A stretch of DNA of 15,553 bases from Giardia muris (GCA_006247105.1 VDLU01000031.1:1-15553); one strand, 5' to 3'; shown: positions 1 to 7,882, counted from the stretch's first letter. The notes: generated from the letters alone by a model not told the origin. Program-made: numbers and translations.

Positions 1-469
1 GGACCGCGGACCCGCCCTCGCCCCTCCGGTCTTTTGATCTCGAGTCCGGATCCAAAATCCACTGTAACCGTTCCAAATCTGGTATCCTTCTGTAGGCCCC
101 GTACCCGGGCCTTCGACCCACGGGGGTCTGATCTCGCTTCAGGTCGATCCGGGCGGGGACGCCCCCTTGGGCCCTCACCCCCCTGGTATGACCCTCGGCG
201 CCTCAAGTCTCACCCTCGGGATGCCCCTTACGACCGGGGGCCCTCACCCCCTGGTCCCACGACCGGAGGGGAGCCCTTCCCACCCCCCTGGTATGACGGG
301 GATGCCCTCACCCCCCTTCAGGTCTTCCTCGGGGCGGGGGGCCTCGCTTCCGGCCCCCCTTCGGGTCTCACGACCCTCGGGGGGTTGTTCCGGCCCTTCC
401 CTCACCCCCTCAGGTCTTCGACCCTCGGGGGCTCGGGGGGAATGCCAACCCGAACCAAACCTCAGGCGT
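1..469 (-). other. Partial intergenic spacer downstream of LSU copy 1
   Basis: This is the part of the spacer that follows the LSU 3' end, cut by the left edge. It matches 7400-7882 and 14708-15184 but is shorter by about 14 bases through many one-base losses in C or G runs. It is C-rich on the plus strand, so the transcribed-sense strand is G-rich. It holds the degenerate repeat field described at 172-430. Open frames on both strands here are low-complexity Gly/Pro/Arg/Ser frames and are not convincing genes. Confidence 0.85.
172..430. repeat. Degenerate C-rich spacer repeats, copy 1
   Basis: Variants of ccctcaccccctggtatgac recur at irregular spacing, together with variants ending in caggtcttc followed by gaccctcggg or cctcgggg. 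There are about five recognisable repeats. On the strand that continues from the LSU transcript these are G-rich, so they could form G-rich structures just after the LSU 3' end. A role in termination is only a possibility. Confidence 0.6.
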
Positions 470-711
470 CGCAAGAAGCTCCACGCCGTACAGTAGGTCG
501 GAGAAAAGGGTCGTCAACCCGGGCGAATCGAGGGGAAGCCCCTCAACCCATGCGAGTAGGTGGGATGGACACTTAGAGGCGTTCAGTGCTAGTCCCCCGA
601 GCGCGACAGACCGGCACTGTCAAGTCAAACAACCGGGAGATCGGAGGCTCGCGACGGGTGTTCCTCTCGTACTGACCCGACGTACTGGACGCATGGAGAT
701 GGTCGGTAGGA

Positions 712-755
<44 letters not shown>

Positions 756-813
756 CCTTAGAGGGTGAACAATCCGACGCTTCCGCACCGATGCATGCGG
801 ACGGTAGGAAGAG

Positions 814-847
<34 letters not shown>

Positions 848-849
848 GG

Positions 850-893
<44 letters not shown>

Positions 894-1338
894 TCACCTC
901 CACGCTCGGATTACCGGAGCGGTTGAAGGATCGTTAGGCCACGCTTTCACGGCAAGTACCGGGACAGGGGGTACTAGTCAAGTAAGCTTATGCCCTTATG
1001 CTCCACGTGAGGTTTCCGACCTCACTGAGCTTACCATAGGACGCCTGCGGTGTGATCTAGCAGGCGCGCCGCCCCAGCCAAACTCCCCATCCGACCGTGT
1101 GCCGATGTAAGTCGGTGAGTGGGATGGTGAACAACGTCAGGGTATCTCATGGAAGCGGCCTCCCCTGTATGCTGCACCGATGATCCCATCCCCCAGGATC
1201 GGATTGGAGTCAAGCTCAAAAGGGTCTTCTTGCCCCGCCGACCAACACCCGCCCGTTCCCGGGTCTGTAGGTTCACGGAGGCATGACTTGGGACAGTGGG
1301 ATCCTCGTTGATCCATTCATGCACGTCGGAAATTACCC

Positions 1339-1390
<52 letters not shown>

Positions 1391-3110
1391 AGGGCTTGGA
1401 TGAACCTCTTCATGGTGACGGTCATGGCACTGGGCAGAAATCACGTCGTGTACGCATCCATGACGACTGGCACGACGCTATGTTGTTAGTAGACAGTCGG
1501 GATCCCTCGGTCCGTGCCGGTTCTGATCGATCAGAGCCACTCCTTCTCCCGAGGTTACGGAGCTAGTTTGCCGACTTCCCTGAGTCATGGTCTCTCCCGC
1601 CTAGAGGCTGATCACCTTGGAGTCCTGTTGCGGTTGTGGTACGATCAGGATGGGGGGGACACAACGGGTTTCATGGATGACCGAAGGGACATGTGATCCA
1701 TCATGGCCATGCACGACCTGAAGTACTACTGGCCATGGGGGGACTGGGGTAGGACGGGATGACTCCCACCATGTGCTTCGTTCATGTACCGTTGTGAAAG
1801 GATGTCACCAAGACCCCATCATACCACCGGGATGTTAACCGGTCAGCCCTATCGTCCTGTGAGGATGACCCCATGGTACGGCGTACACCATCGGACTTAG
1901 GATCGTGTCACCCGTATCTGATCGACAGGGATACGGAACCCATCTCCACGTCAGGCCTCCAGATGGAGTAATGGCTACTACTACCGAGATCAGCAATCAT
2001 GACTCGATCCACCACGTGTCACCCCATGGCTTCGACTCGATCATGACGACCTCCTACCCGAGACACATCTCGGTCGGGTTCCGATCGTATGCTTCGGCGT
2101 GTTCCATTTTCCGGGCCCCTCGATTCGGCTGGTGGGTTGTTACACACTCCTTAGAGGCTTCCTACTGTTAAGGCCACCTTCCAGCTGTCACGATCGACGG
2201 ACACCGTTTGATCGAGCATACACTTCCACACCTTCCCCCGACTGTCGGTTCATCCCGTCTTGCCCGTCCTGCTTACCAGGAGAGGCCCACTCGACATCAA
2301 CACTGTTGAGGGGGCCCACACAAGTTGGCCCCGCTCCACCCTTGTTCATGGTTCGAGGGGTGGATAAGGAGTGACCTCCCTACTCCCACCGATCGTGGCC
2401 TTACCTAGGGCAGCTGTTCATGATGTCGGCTATCCTGGGAGACATTTCGGAGGTAACCAGCTACCAGGTGGTTCGATGAGTCTTTCGCCCCTACACTCAA
2501 CTCGACCGAGCGATTTGCACGTCAGCACCGGGATGGGCCTCCACCAGGCTTTCGTCTGGCTTCACCCTGGTCAAGTGTAGATCACCACCTTTCGGGTCTA
2601 GGACCGATCGCTCTGCCCTTGTAAGGGGCCCCTTGAAGTCTTGACTTCCCTTTGCCACATGACTCGCGATCGGTCCTAACTCCTCGGTCCGTGTTTCGAG
2701 ACGGGCCCGACCAATCGATCATCGACAGGTCGGGAGTCGCCTCCCGGGTTCAGGGTCTTTTGACGTGCCTGGGTCGGCATCCTTCTCACCTTTCGTTCGC
2801 ACTACTTGGTCCTCTATCGGTCTCGGGGCGGTATTTAGCCTTAGAAGGGTACCACCTCCTCTTCCCTCTACACTCTCAAGCAGAGGTACTCGTCGTTGGG
2901 GTTGTGTCCATCCCTACGGGACTGGCACCCTCCTTGGTGTGGGTTTCAACCCATCTTCGGGTTTAGGACATCCCCCCAGTCCTCACAACGCTCATCGCTT
3001 CGAGGTCGGACTACTCCTGGATCGCTCGCCGCTAATCAAGGAATCCCGGTTGGTGTCTTCTCCTGGGCGTACTGATATGCTTAAGTTCCACCCGTCATCT
3101 TCATCGGAGT
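470..3110 (-). rRNA. Large subunit (28S-like) rRNA, copy 1
   Basis: This gene encodes the large-subunit rRNA that forms the peptidyl transferase centre. Read on the minus strand, the 5' end carries the conserved AACTTAAGCATATCA (plus 3073-3087), which follows the 5.8S-pairing region. The helix-69 region with TAACTATGACTCTCTTAAGG lies at plus 1351-1388. The peptidyl-transferase segment (GAGCTGGGTTTAGACC and onward) lies at about 709-750. The sarcin-ricin loop AGTACGAGAGGA lies at 662-673, followed by CTGAACGCCTCTAAG near the 3' end. About 2.64 kb is short for a eukaryote and fits a diplomonad. The 3' end is a guess, placed before the C-rich spacer. Two conserved positions (near 763 and 814) lack a C that copies 2 and 3 have, probably sequencing error. 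Confidence 0.9.
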
Positions 3111-3144
3111 GGGGGGGATCCTCATCTCATTCCCCATCGTTCAA
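3111..3144 (-). other. ITS2, copy 1 (about 34 nt)
   Basis: This short stretch lies between the inferred 5.8S 3' end (sense TGTTCGAGGGG) and the LSU 5' region. It contains a run of 7 G on the plus strand, against 8 G in copy 2, and the 10-mer tcatctcatt (plus 3122-3131), which also occurs at the ITS1/5.8S junction. Boundaries are approximate because the 5.8S 3' end and LSU 5' end pair with each other and have no sharp sequence signature. Confidence 0.6.
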
Positions 3145-3290
3145 CCCCTCGAACAACCCAGTTCGTAGATCACCCCACCACCCCGATGATCCATTCGAAG
3201 ATCGATGTCACGTGCTTGGACCACATCGAGTATCGTCGTCAGCCACGTCCTTCATCGTCCCCCGAGCCAAGGCATCCACCGGGTCGCGTC
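3145..3290 (-). rRNA. 5.8S rRNA, copy 1
   Basis: The 5.8S rRNA pairs with the LSU 5' end in the large subunit. The minus strand reads GGATGCCTTGGCTCGGGGGA, then CGATGAAGGACG, CGATACTCGATGTG and later ATCGATCTTCGAATG. These match the universal 5.8S order (GGATNTCTTGGCTC, CGATGAAGAACG, CGATACNNNATGTG, ATCGAATCTTTGAACG) with substitutions. A 3' segment TGTTCGAGGGG resembles the usual TGTTCGAGCGTC end. The estimated length of about 146 nt fits the shortened 5.8S of Giardia. It lies between ITS spacers of 34 and 37 nt. The 5' end could be a few bases off and the 3' end more. Confidence 0.85.
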
Positions 3291-3327
3291 ATCTCATTGC
3301 CTTCATCCTCGTACCTTCCCTCTCGAT
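3291..3327 (-). other. ITS1, copy 1 (about 37 nt)
   Basis: The spacer between the SSU 3' end (sense GGATGGATCC) and the inferred 5.8S start (sense GACGCGACCC) is only about 37 nt. It is identical in copy 2. Its end next to 5.8S carries the 10-mer tcatctcatt (plus 3289-3298), shared with ITS2. Such short internal spacers are known from Giardia. Confidence 0.7.
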
Positions 3328-4757
3328 GGATCCATCCGCAGGTTCACCTACGGATACCTTGTTACGACTTCTCCTTCCTCCAAGCCTCGCGGTTCGTCCC
3401 TGTTCGGTTCATCCCTCCCAGGAGCTCGCCAGAAGACCCAGTCGGTAGGAGCGACGGGCGGTGTGTACAAGGGGCAGGGACGTATCCGGCGTAGATTGAT
3501 GACCTACGCCTACTAGACATTCCAGGTTCACGAGGACGTTCCAGTCCACGATCCCAACCACGTGGGGGTTTGATCTCATCAAGCTTCACAACTCGACGTG
3601 GTTTCATCCCCACAGTGTAGTACGCGTGCAGCCCAGGGCGTCTAAGGGCATCACAGACCTGTTATCGCCCCACCTTCCTCCAATTCACCATTGGCGGTCC
3701 CATCCAGGTTAGGGTCTCGCTCGTTGTCGCAGTCAAGCAGACGGCTCAAGCCACGGGCTGTGAACGGCCATGCACCACCACTCGTACGATCACGAAGGTC
3801 CTCTCAACCGTCGATCCTCCGTACGTCTGGGCCTGGTAAGGTGTTCGCGTTGAGTCAAATTGAGCCGCAGACTCCACGTCTGGTGGTACCCCTCCGTCAA
3901 TGCCTTCAAGTTCCAGCCTTGCGGCCATACTCCCCCCAGAGCCCGTACCCTGATCGGTTTCCCTTCGATCCTGACGACCTGGCCAGTCTCTCGGTGGCAT
4001 CGTTTACGCCCGGGAATACGGTGGTGTCTAATCGCCTTCTCGCCCCCGGGCTTCGTCCTGGTTCGACTGATATGGTCTTGGCAAGTGCCTACGCCTTTGT
4101 CTGTCTTGGTCGGATCATCCTATTTCACCCGTCCCCCACCAATACACATGCCCTTACCCATTCACCTTCATGTCCGTCCCGGGCTTTCTCGTACTCACTC
4201 CCGCCTTAAGCGCTCCTCTTTCCTCCCGGCTGGACGTCTCGACTCCGGACGTTTTAACTGCAACAGCGCCGTACGACGCCTGCCGAGCTGGAATTACCGC
4301 GGCTGCTGGCACCAGACCTTTCCCTCGACTTGTGCTGGGGTCATCTACCCCCCAGTCTTCCCATTTCATGGGATCCCCCGTTGCTGCCTCACGCCTTCAC
4401 GCATTGGGCAAGTTCCGCGCCTGCTGCCGTCCTTGGATGTACGGGCCGTCTCTCAGGCCCGTTCTCCGGAGTCAAACCCTGATCCTCCGCCAGGCATCAT
4501 CCCCTCCGTAGACCACTACTCTACCGACTAGGTAATACCTCGGAACCTCATCCGGGCATTCGCTCCATCGCGTGCTTTCCTTCCCCGCTCTTGAGCACTC
4601 GTCTTGGCGCTGGGTTGCCAGCGGTATCCGTCTAGCCTTCACCCCCGGTCAGACTCGTACCGTTGTACCGAGCCGTCCGCCACTTCATACCTCGTGTCCG
4701 CTTGCATGGCTTTTGTCCTTGGGGGTAGCGTAGTACTCCGGCAGGATCAACCGGATG
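3328..4757 (-). rRNA. Small subunit (18S-like) rRNA, copy 1
   Basis: This gene encodes the small-subunit rRNA, which holds the decoding site. The minus strand begins CATCCGGTTGATCCTGCCGG (plus 4738-4757) and ends GTGAACCTGCGGATGGATCC (plus 3328-3347). The 530 loop GTGCCAGCAGCCGCGGTAATT lies at plus 4292-4312. The decoding region ACACACCGCCCGTCGC lies near 3451-3466 and AAGTCGTAACAAGGTA at 3355-3370. At about 1430 nt it is far shorter than a typical 1.8 kb eukaryotic SSU. It has Giardia-like phrases such as GGATACGTCCCTGCCCC before the decoding site and GGCTCAATTTGACTCAACGC. It is moderately GC-rich, unlike the extreme GC of G. intestinalis SSU, so G. muris or a relative is favoured. Copy 2 shows no indel against it. 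Confidence 0.97.
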
Positions 4758-4873
4758 GTCTGTCGATCGGTCGATCCGTCCGTTGTGGGCCGGCCCTTCC
4801 GTCCTCTCGTCGTACGATCCACACTCGTCGTCGGGTGGGTCTTCTCGTCCCGGTCCGGCCTCGTCGTGCCTTC

Positions 4874-4932
4874 CCTATAGTAGCCGAAAATCGGCCTCCA
4901 TCTTTGGGCCACTTATTGAAGGTCTCTAGGTG
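4874..4932 (-). promoter_or_regulatory. 59-bp element A, candidate gene promoter of SSU copy 1
   Basis: This is one of three copies of a 59-bp element upstream of the SSU. Read in the transcription direction it starts with CACCTAGAGACC, has GATGGAGGCCGA then TCGGCTACTATAGGG, and so ends about 116 bp before the SSU 5' end. Repeated elements upstream of the rRNA gene are typical of Pol I promoters and spacer promoters. The TATAGGG at its downstream end is a plausible start site. There is no transcript evidence here, so promoter function is inferred from position, conservation and repetition. Confidence 0.55.
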
Positions 4933-5048
4933 GGGGTTGTGGTCCTTCTTCCCCAGCTCACTCCCCTCCCTGCGACGGCACTTCGTTCAGGACCGGGCGA
5001 GGGGGGGAGGGAGGAAGACCGAGGGGGGAGGGGGCCGTTCGGAGGGGG

Positions 5049-5190
5049 CCTCCTCCCCGTCCGATTTGGGGGCCTCTCGCCCCTCCCCCCGTTCGATTTG
5101 AGGGGGGGCGGGCCCTGGAGCCCTCCTCCCCGTCCGATTTGGGGGCCTCTCGCCCCTCCCCCCGTCCGATTTGAGGGGGGGCGGGCCCTC
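5049..5190. repeat. 73-bp GC-rich tandem repeat, two copies, unit 1
   Basis: The first copy is 5049-5121 and the second 5122-5190, nearly identical. Each contains cctcctccccgtccgattt, gggggcctctcgcccctcc and a related half unit with cgatttgaggggg. The internal similarity suggests a smaller ancestral unit of about 36 bp. The repeat lies between promoter-like elements A and B, where enhancer or spacer repeats are often found in rDNA. Confidence 0.85.
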
Positions 5191-5235
5191 GGCCGGCCTC
5201 GCCCCTTCGGGCCCCCGGGCCCCGGCCTCCTGGCC

Positions 5236-5294
5236 CCTACAGTAGCGGAAAGTCGGCCTCCACCTTTCGTCCACTTATTGAGGGTCCCCAGGTG
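5236..5294 (-). promoter_or_regulatory. 59-bp element B, candidate spacer promoter, unit 1
   Basis: This is the second copy of the 59-bp element. In the transcription direction it has CAATAAGTGGACGAAAGGTG, then GAGGCCGACTTTCCGCTACT and GTAGGGG. It differs from A and C at the start-site-like motif (TGTAGGG in place of TATAGGG) and by a C for G in the stem-like GGCT. Similarity to A also extends about 45 bp further upstream (plus 5295-5338 against 4933-4986, both ending gcacttcgt). This may be a diverged, weaker spacer promoter. Confidence 0.5.
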
Positions 5295-5372
5295 ACCCCT
5301 CCGATCCTTCTCCTCCCCGCCCCGCGGCAGCACTTCGTCCCCCGTCCCCCGGGGCCCGGCCTTCCTCCTTCC

Positions 5373-5431
5373 CCTATAGTAGCCGAAAGTCGGCCTCCAT
5401 CTTTCGTGCACTTTCTGCTCGATTTTAGGTG
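5373..5431 (-). promoter_or_regulatory. 59-bp element C, candidate spacer promoter, unit 1
   Basis: This is the third and most distal copy. In the transcription direction it reads CACCTAAAATCGAGCAG, GAAAGATGGAGGCCGACTTT, then CGGCTACTATAGGGG. It shares the intact TATAGGG end with A, but its upstream half has diverged (no CAATAAGTGG). The conserved part is therefore the start-proximal 35 bp. It lies about 616 bp upstream of the SSU. Confidence 0.5.
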
Positions 5432-5744
5432 TAAGTTGGTGTCCGAAGTCGAGTTTCAAAAAATGGCCCACCAGGCCTCGACCCGTCCCCGGCCCAGGAG
5501 CGTCCCGGGAGCCCCCCGACCCCCCAAAGATCGCTCATAGGCCCCCACAAGGCCCTTAGGTGGCCCCTCCATCCCTCTCGACCCGTCCCCAAGGATGACC
5601 CCATCCAACTCCCCTGCCATCCCCACGACCCCCACGGCCCTCCCACTGCGTGCACAGTCACGTAACACCGTCGTAAGGGTGCAGGGGGGACGGGAGTCCC
5701 ATGGGACGAGATGATGGATCGAACCCTCTATTGTCCGGGATTCC

Positions 5745-5776
5745 CCTGGATTTTCATTAGTAAATATTAATCCAGG
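5745..5776. promoter_or_regulatory. AT-rich palindromic island in the spacer, unit 1
   Basis: The arms CCTGGATT (5745-5752) and AATCCAGG (5769-5776) are perfect inverted repeats around a 16-bp AT-rich centre (ttcattagtaaatatt). This is the only marked AT-rich stretch in an otherwise very GC-rich spacer and is identical in unit 2 (13160-13191). Candidate roles are a protein-binding site, a terminator or replication-fork barrier, or an easily melted origin element. The sequence does not decide among these. Confidence 0.5.
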
Positions 5777-5941
5777 AGGATCTGGAGACCTGGGGGTTGG
5801 GGGGACGAGTCAGACGGATGTGGGAGAGGGCTCCCCGACGTGGTAGAGGGATGGGGGGGAGTGTGTGCAGGCGTGGGGAGGGCTGAGGGAGGAAGGGGGG
5901 AGGCCTGAGAGGGGGGCCACGAGGTGATTCAAGAGGAGTCA

Positions 5942-5992
5942 GGGGGGCATGGGGGGGCATGAGGGGGCATGAGGATCCATGAGGATCCATGA
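5942..5992 (+). repeat. 10-bp tandem repeat (gggggcatga / ggatccatga), unit 1
   Basis: Five consecutive units of 10 bp, three of the gggggcatga type then two of the ggatccatga type. It lies within a strongly purine-rich stretch of the plus strand. The same array occurs at 13358-13408 with the same unit number. Confidence 0.85.
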
Positions 5993-6037
5993 GAGGGGCC
6001 AGGGGGATCCACGAGAGGAGTGGGGGGGCTGGGGACG

Positions 6038-6176
6038 CGATGAGAGCGATGAGAGATGACGGGGGACGATAAGAGATGATAAGAGACGATAAGGGACACG
6101 AGACACGATAAGGGACGATAATAAGTGATGAGAGGTGATGAGAGACGCGGGAGATGCGAGAGATGCGAGGGACACG
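6038..6176 (+). repeat. Purine-rich gatgaga/gacgataaga short repeat field, unit 1
   Basis: About 140 bp of imperfect 8-11-bp repeats built from gatgagag, gacgataag and gatgcgag. Almost all plus-strand bases are purines plus the c/t of the core. The sense (minus) strand is correspondingly pyrimidine-rich. It is conserved at 13454-13592. It explains the serine/leucine-rich open frames seen on the minus strand. Confidence 0.85.
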
Positions 6177-6237
6177 GAGACGCGGGCCGCCCGGGGACGC
6201 AGACACGCCCAGTCAGTGGCCGGTGCCCACAGTGGCC

Positions 6238-6302
6238 TCGCCCTTCGGGCCGCCCCTTCGGTCCCCCTCTGAGGGGGCCCGTCGCTTCGGCGCCCCTCCG
6301 GT
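6238..6302. repeat. Cluster of small hairpins with TTCG loops, unit 1
   Basis: Several short inverted repeats occur in series: gcccttcgggc, ccccttcgg, ccccctctgaggggg and cgcttcggcg. On the plus strand the loops are TTCG, an exceptionally stable tetraloop in RNA. The cluster lies where plus-strand composition changes from purine-rich (to its left) to C-rich (to its right). It is conserved at 13654-13718. Confidence 0.6.
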
Positions 6303-6717
6303 CCTAAACTTGAATGAAGGAGAAAGCGGGAAGGGTTCCCTCCCGTCTGGAATGATGAGCGTCGTCCCGGGCCCCATGGACCCACTACCTCTACTCGTGC
6401 CCTCGGGGGCCCGTTCGATCGTCCGTCCGATGACCCGTGGGGGCCTGAAAGTCCCATGCCGTGTCCGATCTTCACCCTCTGAAGGATCCGTGAGGGACCC
6501 GATCGATGAAGGGGGCCCGCCCCGTGGGGGAGTCCCCGTCCATGGATATGAGGCCCGGGCCCCATATGATGACCCGGATCCCCCTGATGACCCGGTCCAT
6601 GTGGCCCGTATGAGGGGACGTGAAGGCCCCCTGGATCCTGTCCCGTGAGGACCGGACGGACCCCCGACCGAAGGAACCCCCATCCGTATGATGGACCACA
6701 CCCCCACCCATGAAGGT

Positions 6718-7014
6718 CCATGGACCTATGGGGGGAGGCCCCGTTCGTCTTGAAGGACCCCGTGAGGGCCCCGGGAGCCCCCGTCCCTCGTATGATGGAG
6801 CCATGACCCCCCGTACCCGTACGATGATCCCGTGAGGGCTTGGGCCCCCCATTATAATCCCGTGAGGGTCCGGCCCGAGACCCCAGAGATTCAAGGGGAC
6901 CCCACGGGGATCCCCTGGCCCCCGTGGACCTCCGTCCCGTTCATGGAGGACTCGAGGGGGACCTGTGAGGGTCGAGGGGGACCCCGGACCCCAATGGGGA
7001 AGATGGTCCCCCAT
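6718..7014. other. Unit-variable spacer segment, long form
   Basis: This segment corresponds to 14139-14330 in the next unit but is about 105 bp longer and differs by many substitutions, while both flanks match closely. It includes a block (about 6728-6875) largely missing from the short form. That block shares ccccgttcgtcttgaaggac with 7201-7220 (19 of 20) and gatggagccatga with 7141-7153, so local duplication or unequal exchange inside the spacer is likely. Confidence 0.8.
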
Positions 7015-7575
7015 CCCATTCGATGACCCACCCCCGAGGGGACCGTGGCCCCCCGAAGGCCCATCCATATGACCACATGGTCCGATGACCCGGATCCCTC
7101 GAAGGAGGGCGGGGGGGTCGGACCCCAGTCCCCGTCCCCCGATGGAGCCATGAGCCCCCCCCGTGTGAGGGCCCACCCCGTGAGGGACCGGGCCCCCCGT
7201 CCCCGTTCATCTTGAAGGACTTCAAGGGCCCCATGGACCCAGGGGACCCCCGGGGACACCTCGAATGACCCCTGGAGGGAAGGCCCCCGTGAGGACCCAT
7301 GTGGACTCCCGGGCCAGGGCATGGACCCCCGATCCGTTCCGTGCCCAGGGGGACGGCCGTGGGCCCACGGGGGACCCCTGTACGACCCCCCGTTCGAGGG
7401 ACCCGCGGACCCGCCCTCGCCCCTCCGGTCTTTTGATCTCGAGTCCGGATCCAAAATCCACTGTAACCGTTCCAAATCTGGTATCCTTCTGTAGGCCCCC
7501 GTACCCGGGCCTTCGACCCACGGGGGTCTGATCTCGCTTCAGGTCGATCCGGGCGGGGGACGCCCCCCCTTGGGG

Positions 7576-7843
7576 CCCTCACCCCCCCTGGTATGACCCT
7601 CGGCGCCTCAAGTCTCACCCCTCGGGGATGCCCCCTTACGACCGGGGGCCCTCACCCCCCTGGTCCCACGACCGGAGGGGAGCCCTTCCCACCCCCCTGG
7701 TATGACGGGGGATGCCCTCACCCCCCTTCAGGTCTTCCTCGGGGCGGGGGGCCTCGCTTCCGGCCCCCCCTTCGGGTCTCACGACCCTCGGGGGGGTTGT
7801 TCCGGCCCTTCCCTCACCCCCTCAGGTCTTCGACCCTCGGGGG
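7576..7843. repeat. Degenerate C-rich spacer repeats, copy 2
   Basis: This is the full counterpart of the field at 172-430, with longer C and G runs. It holds repeats of the ccctcacccccctggtatgac type (near 7576, 7649, 7683) and the caggtcttc type (near 7730 and 7823). It lies within 310 bp of the LSU 3' end on its downstream side. Confidence 0.6.
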
Positions 7844-7882
7844 CTCGGGGGGAATGCCAACCCGAACCAAACCTCAGGCGGT

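Larger units (their letters stand above)
4758..7882 (-). other. Complete intergenic spacer (NTS plus 5' ETS), unit 1
   Basis: About 3.1 kb separates the 3' end of LSU copy 2 (7883) from the 5' end of SSU copy 1 (4757). It contains, from the SSU outward, an external transcribed spacer, three 59-bp promoter-like elements, a 73-bp tandem repeat, an AT island, short tandem repeats in a purine-rich tract, a TTCG hairpin cluster and a long C-rich degenerate field. Open frames in this spacer encode Gly/Pro/Arg/Ser-rich low-complexity protein and change frame between units by small indels, so I do not call genes. Some or all of the part next to the SSU should be transcribed as 5' ETS. Confidence 0.9.

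Noticed and set aside
1905..3448. Series of plus-strand open frames antisense to LSU and 5.8S
   Set aside because: Same reasoning: antisense to conserved rRNA. Antisense rDNA proteins have been proposed in yeast, but nothing here supports expression.
3691..4531. Open frames of 172 and 223 codons on the plus strand inside the SSU, repeated identically in copy 2
   Set aside because: They run antisense to SSU rRNA and include its conserved loops; identity between copies is explained by rRNA conservation. No recognisable protein domain is visible.
4866..4882. CACTATAGGG-like string resembling a phage T7 promoter core
   Set aside because: Only the last few bases (ACTATAGGG) match; the upstream TAATACGACT part is absent. 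It is better explained as part of the repeated 59-bp rDNA element.
5942..6176. Short regularly spaced repeats that might suggest a CRISPR-like array
   Set aside because: Units are 8-11 bp, contiguous and without unique spacers, in eukaryotic rDNA; these are simple tandem repeats.
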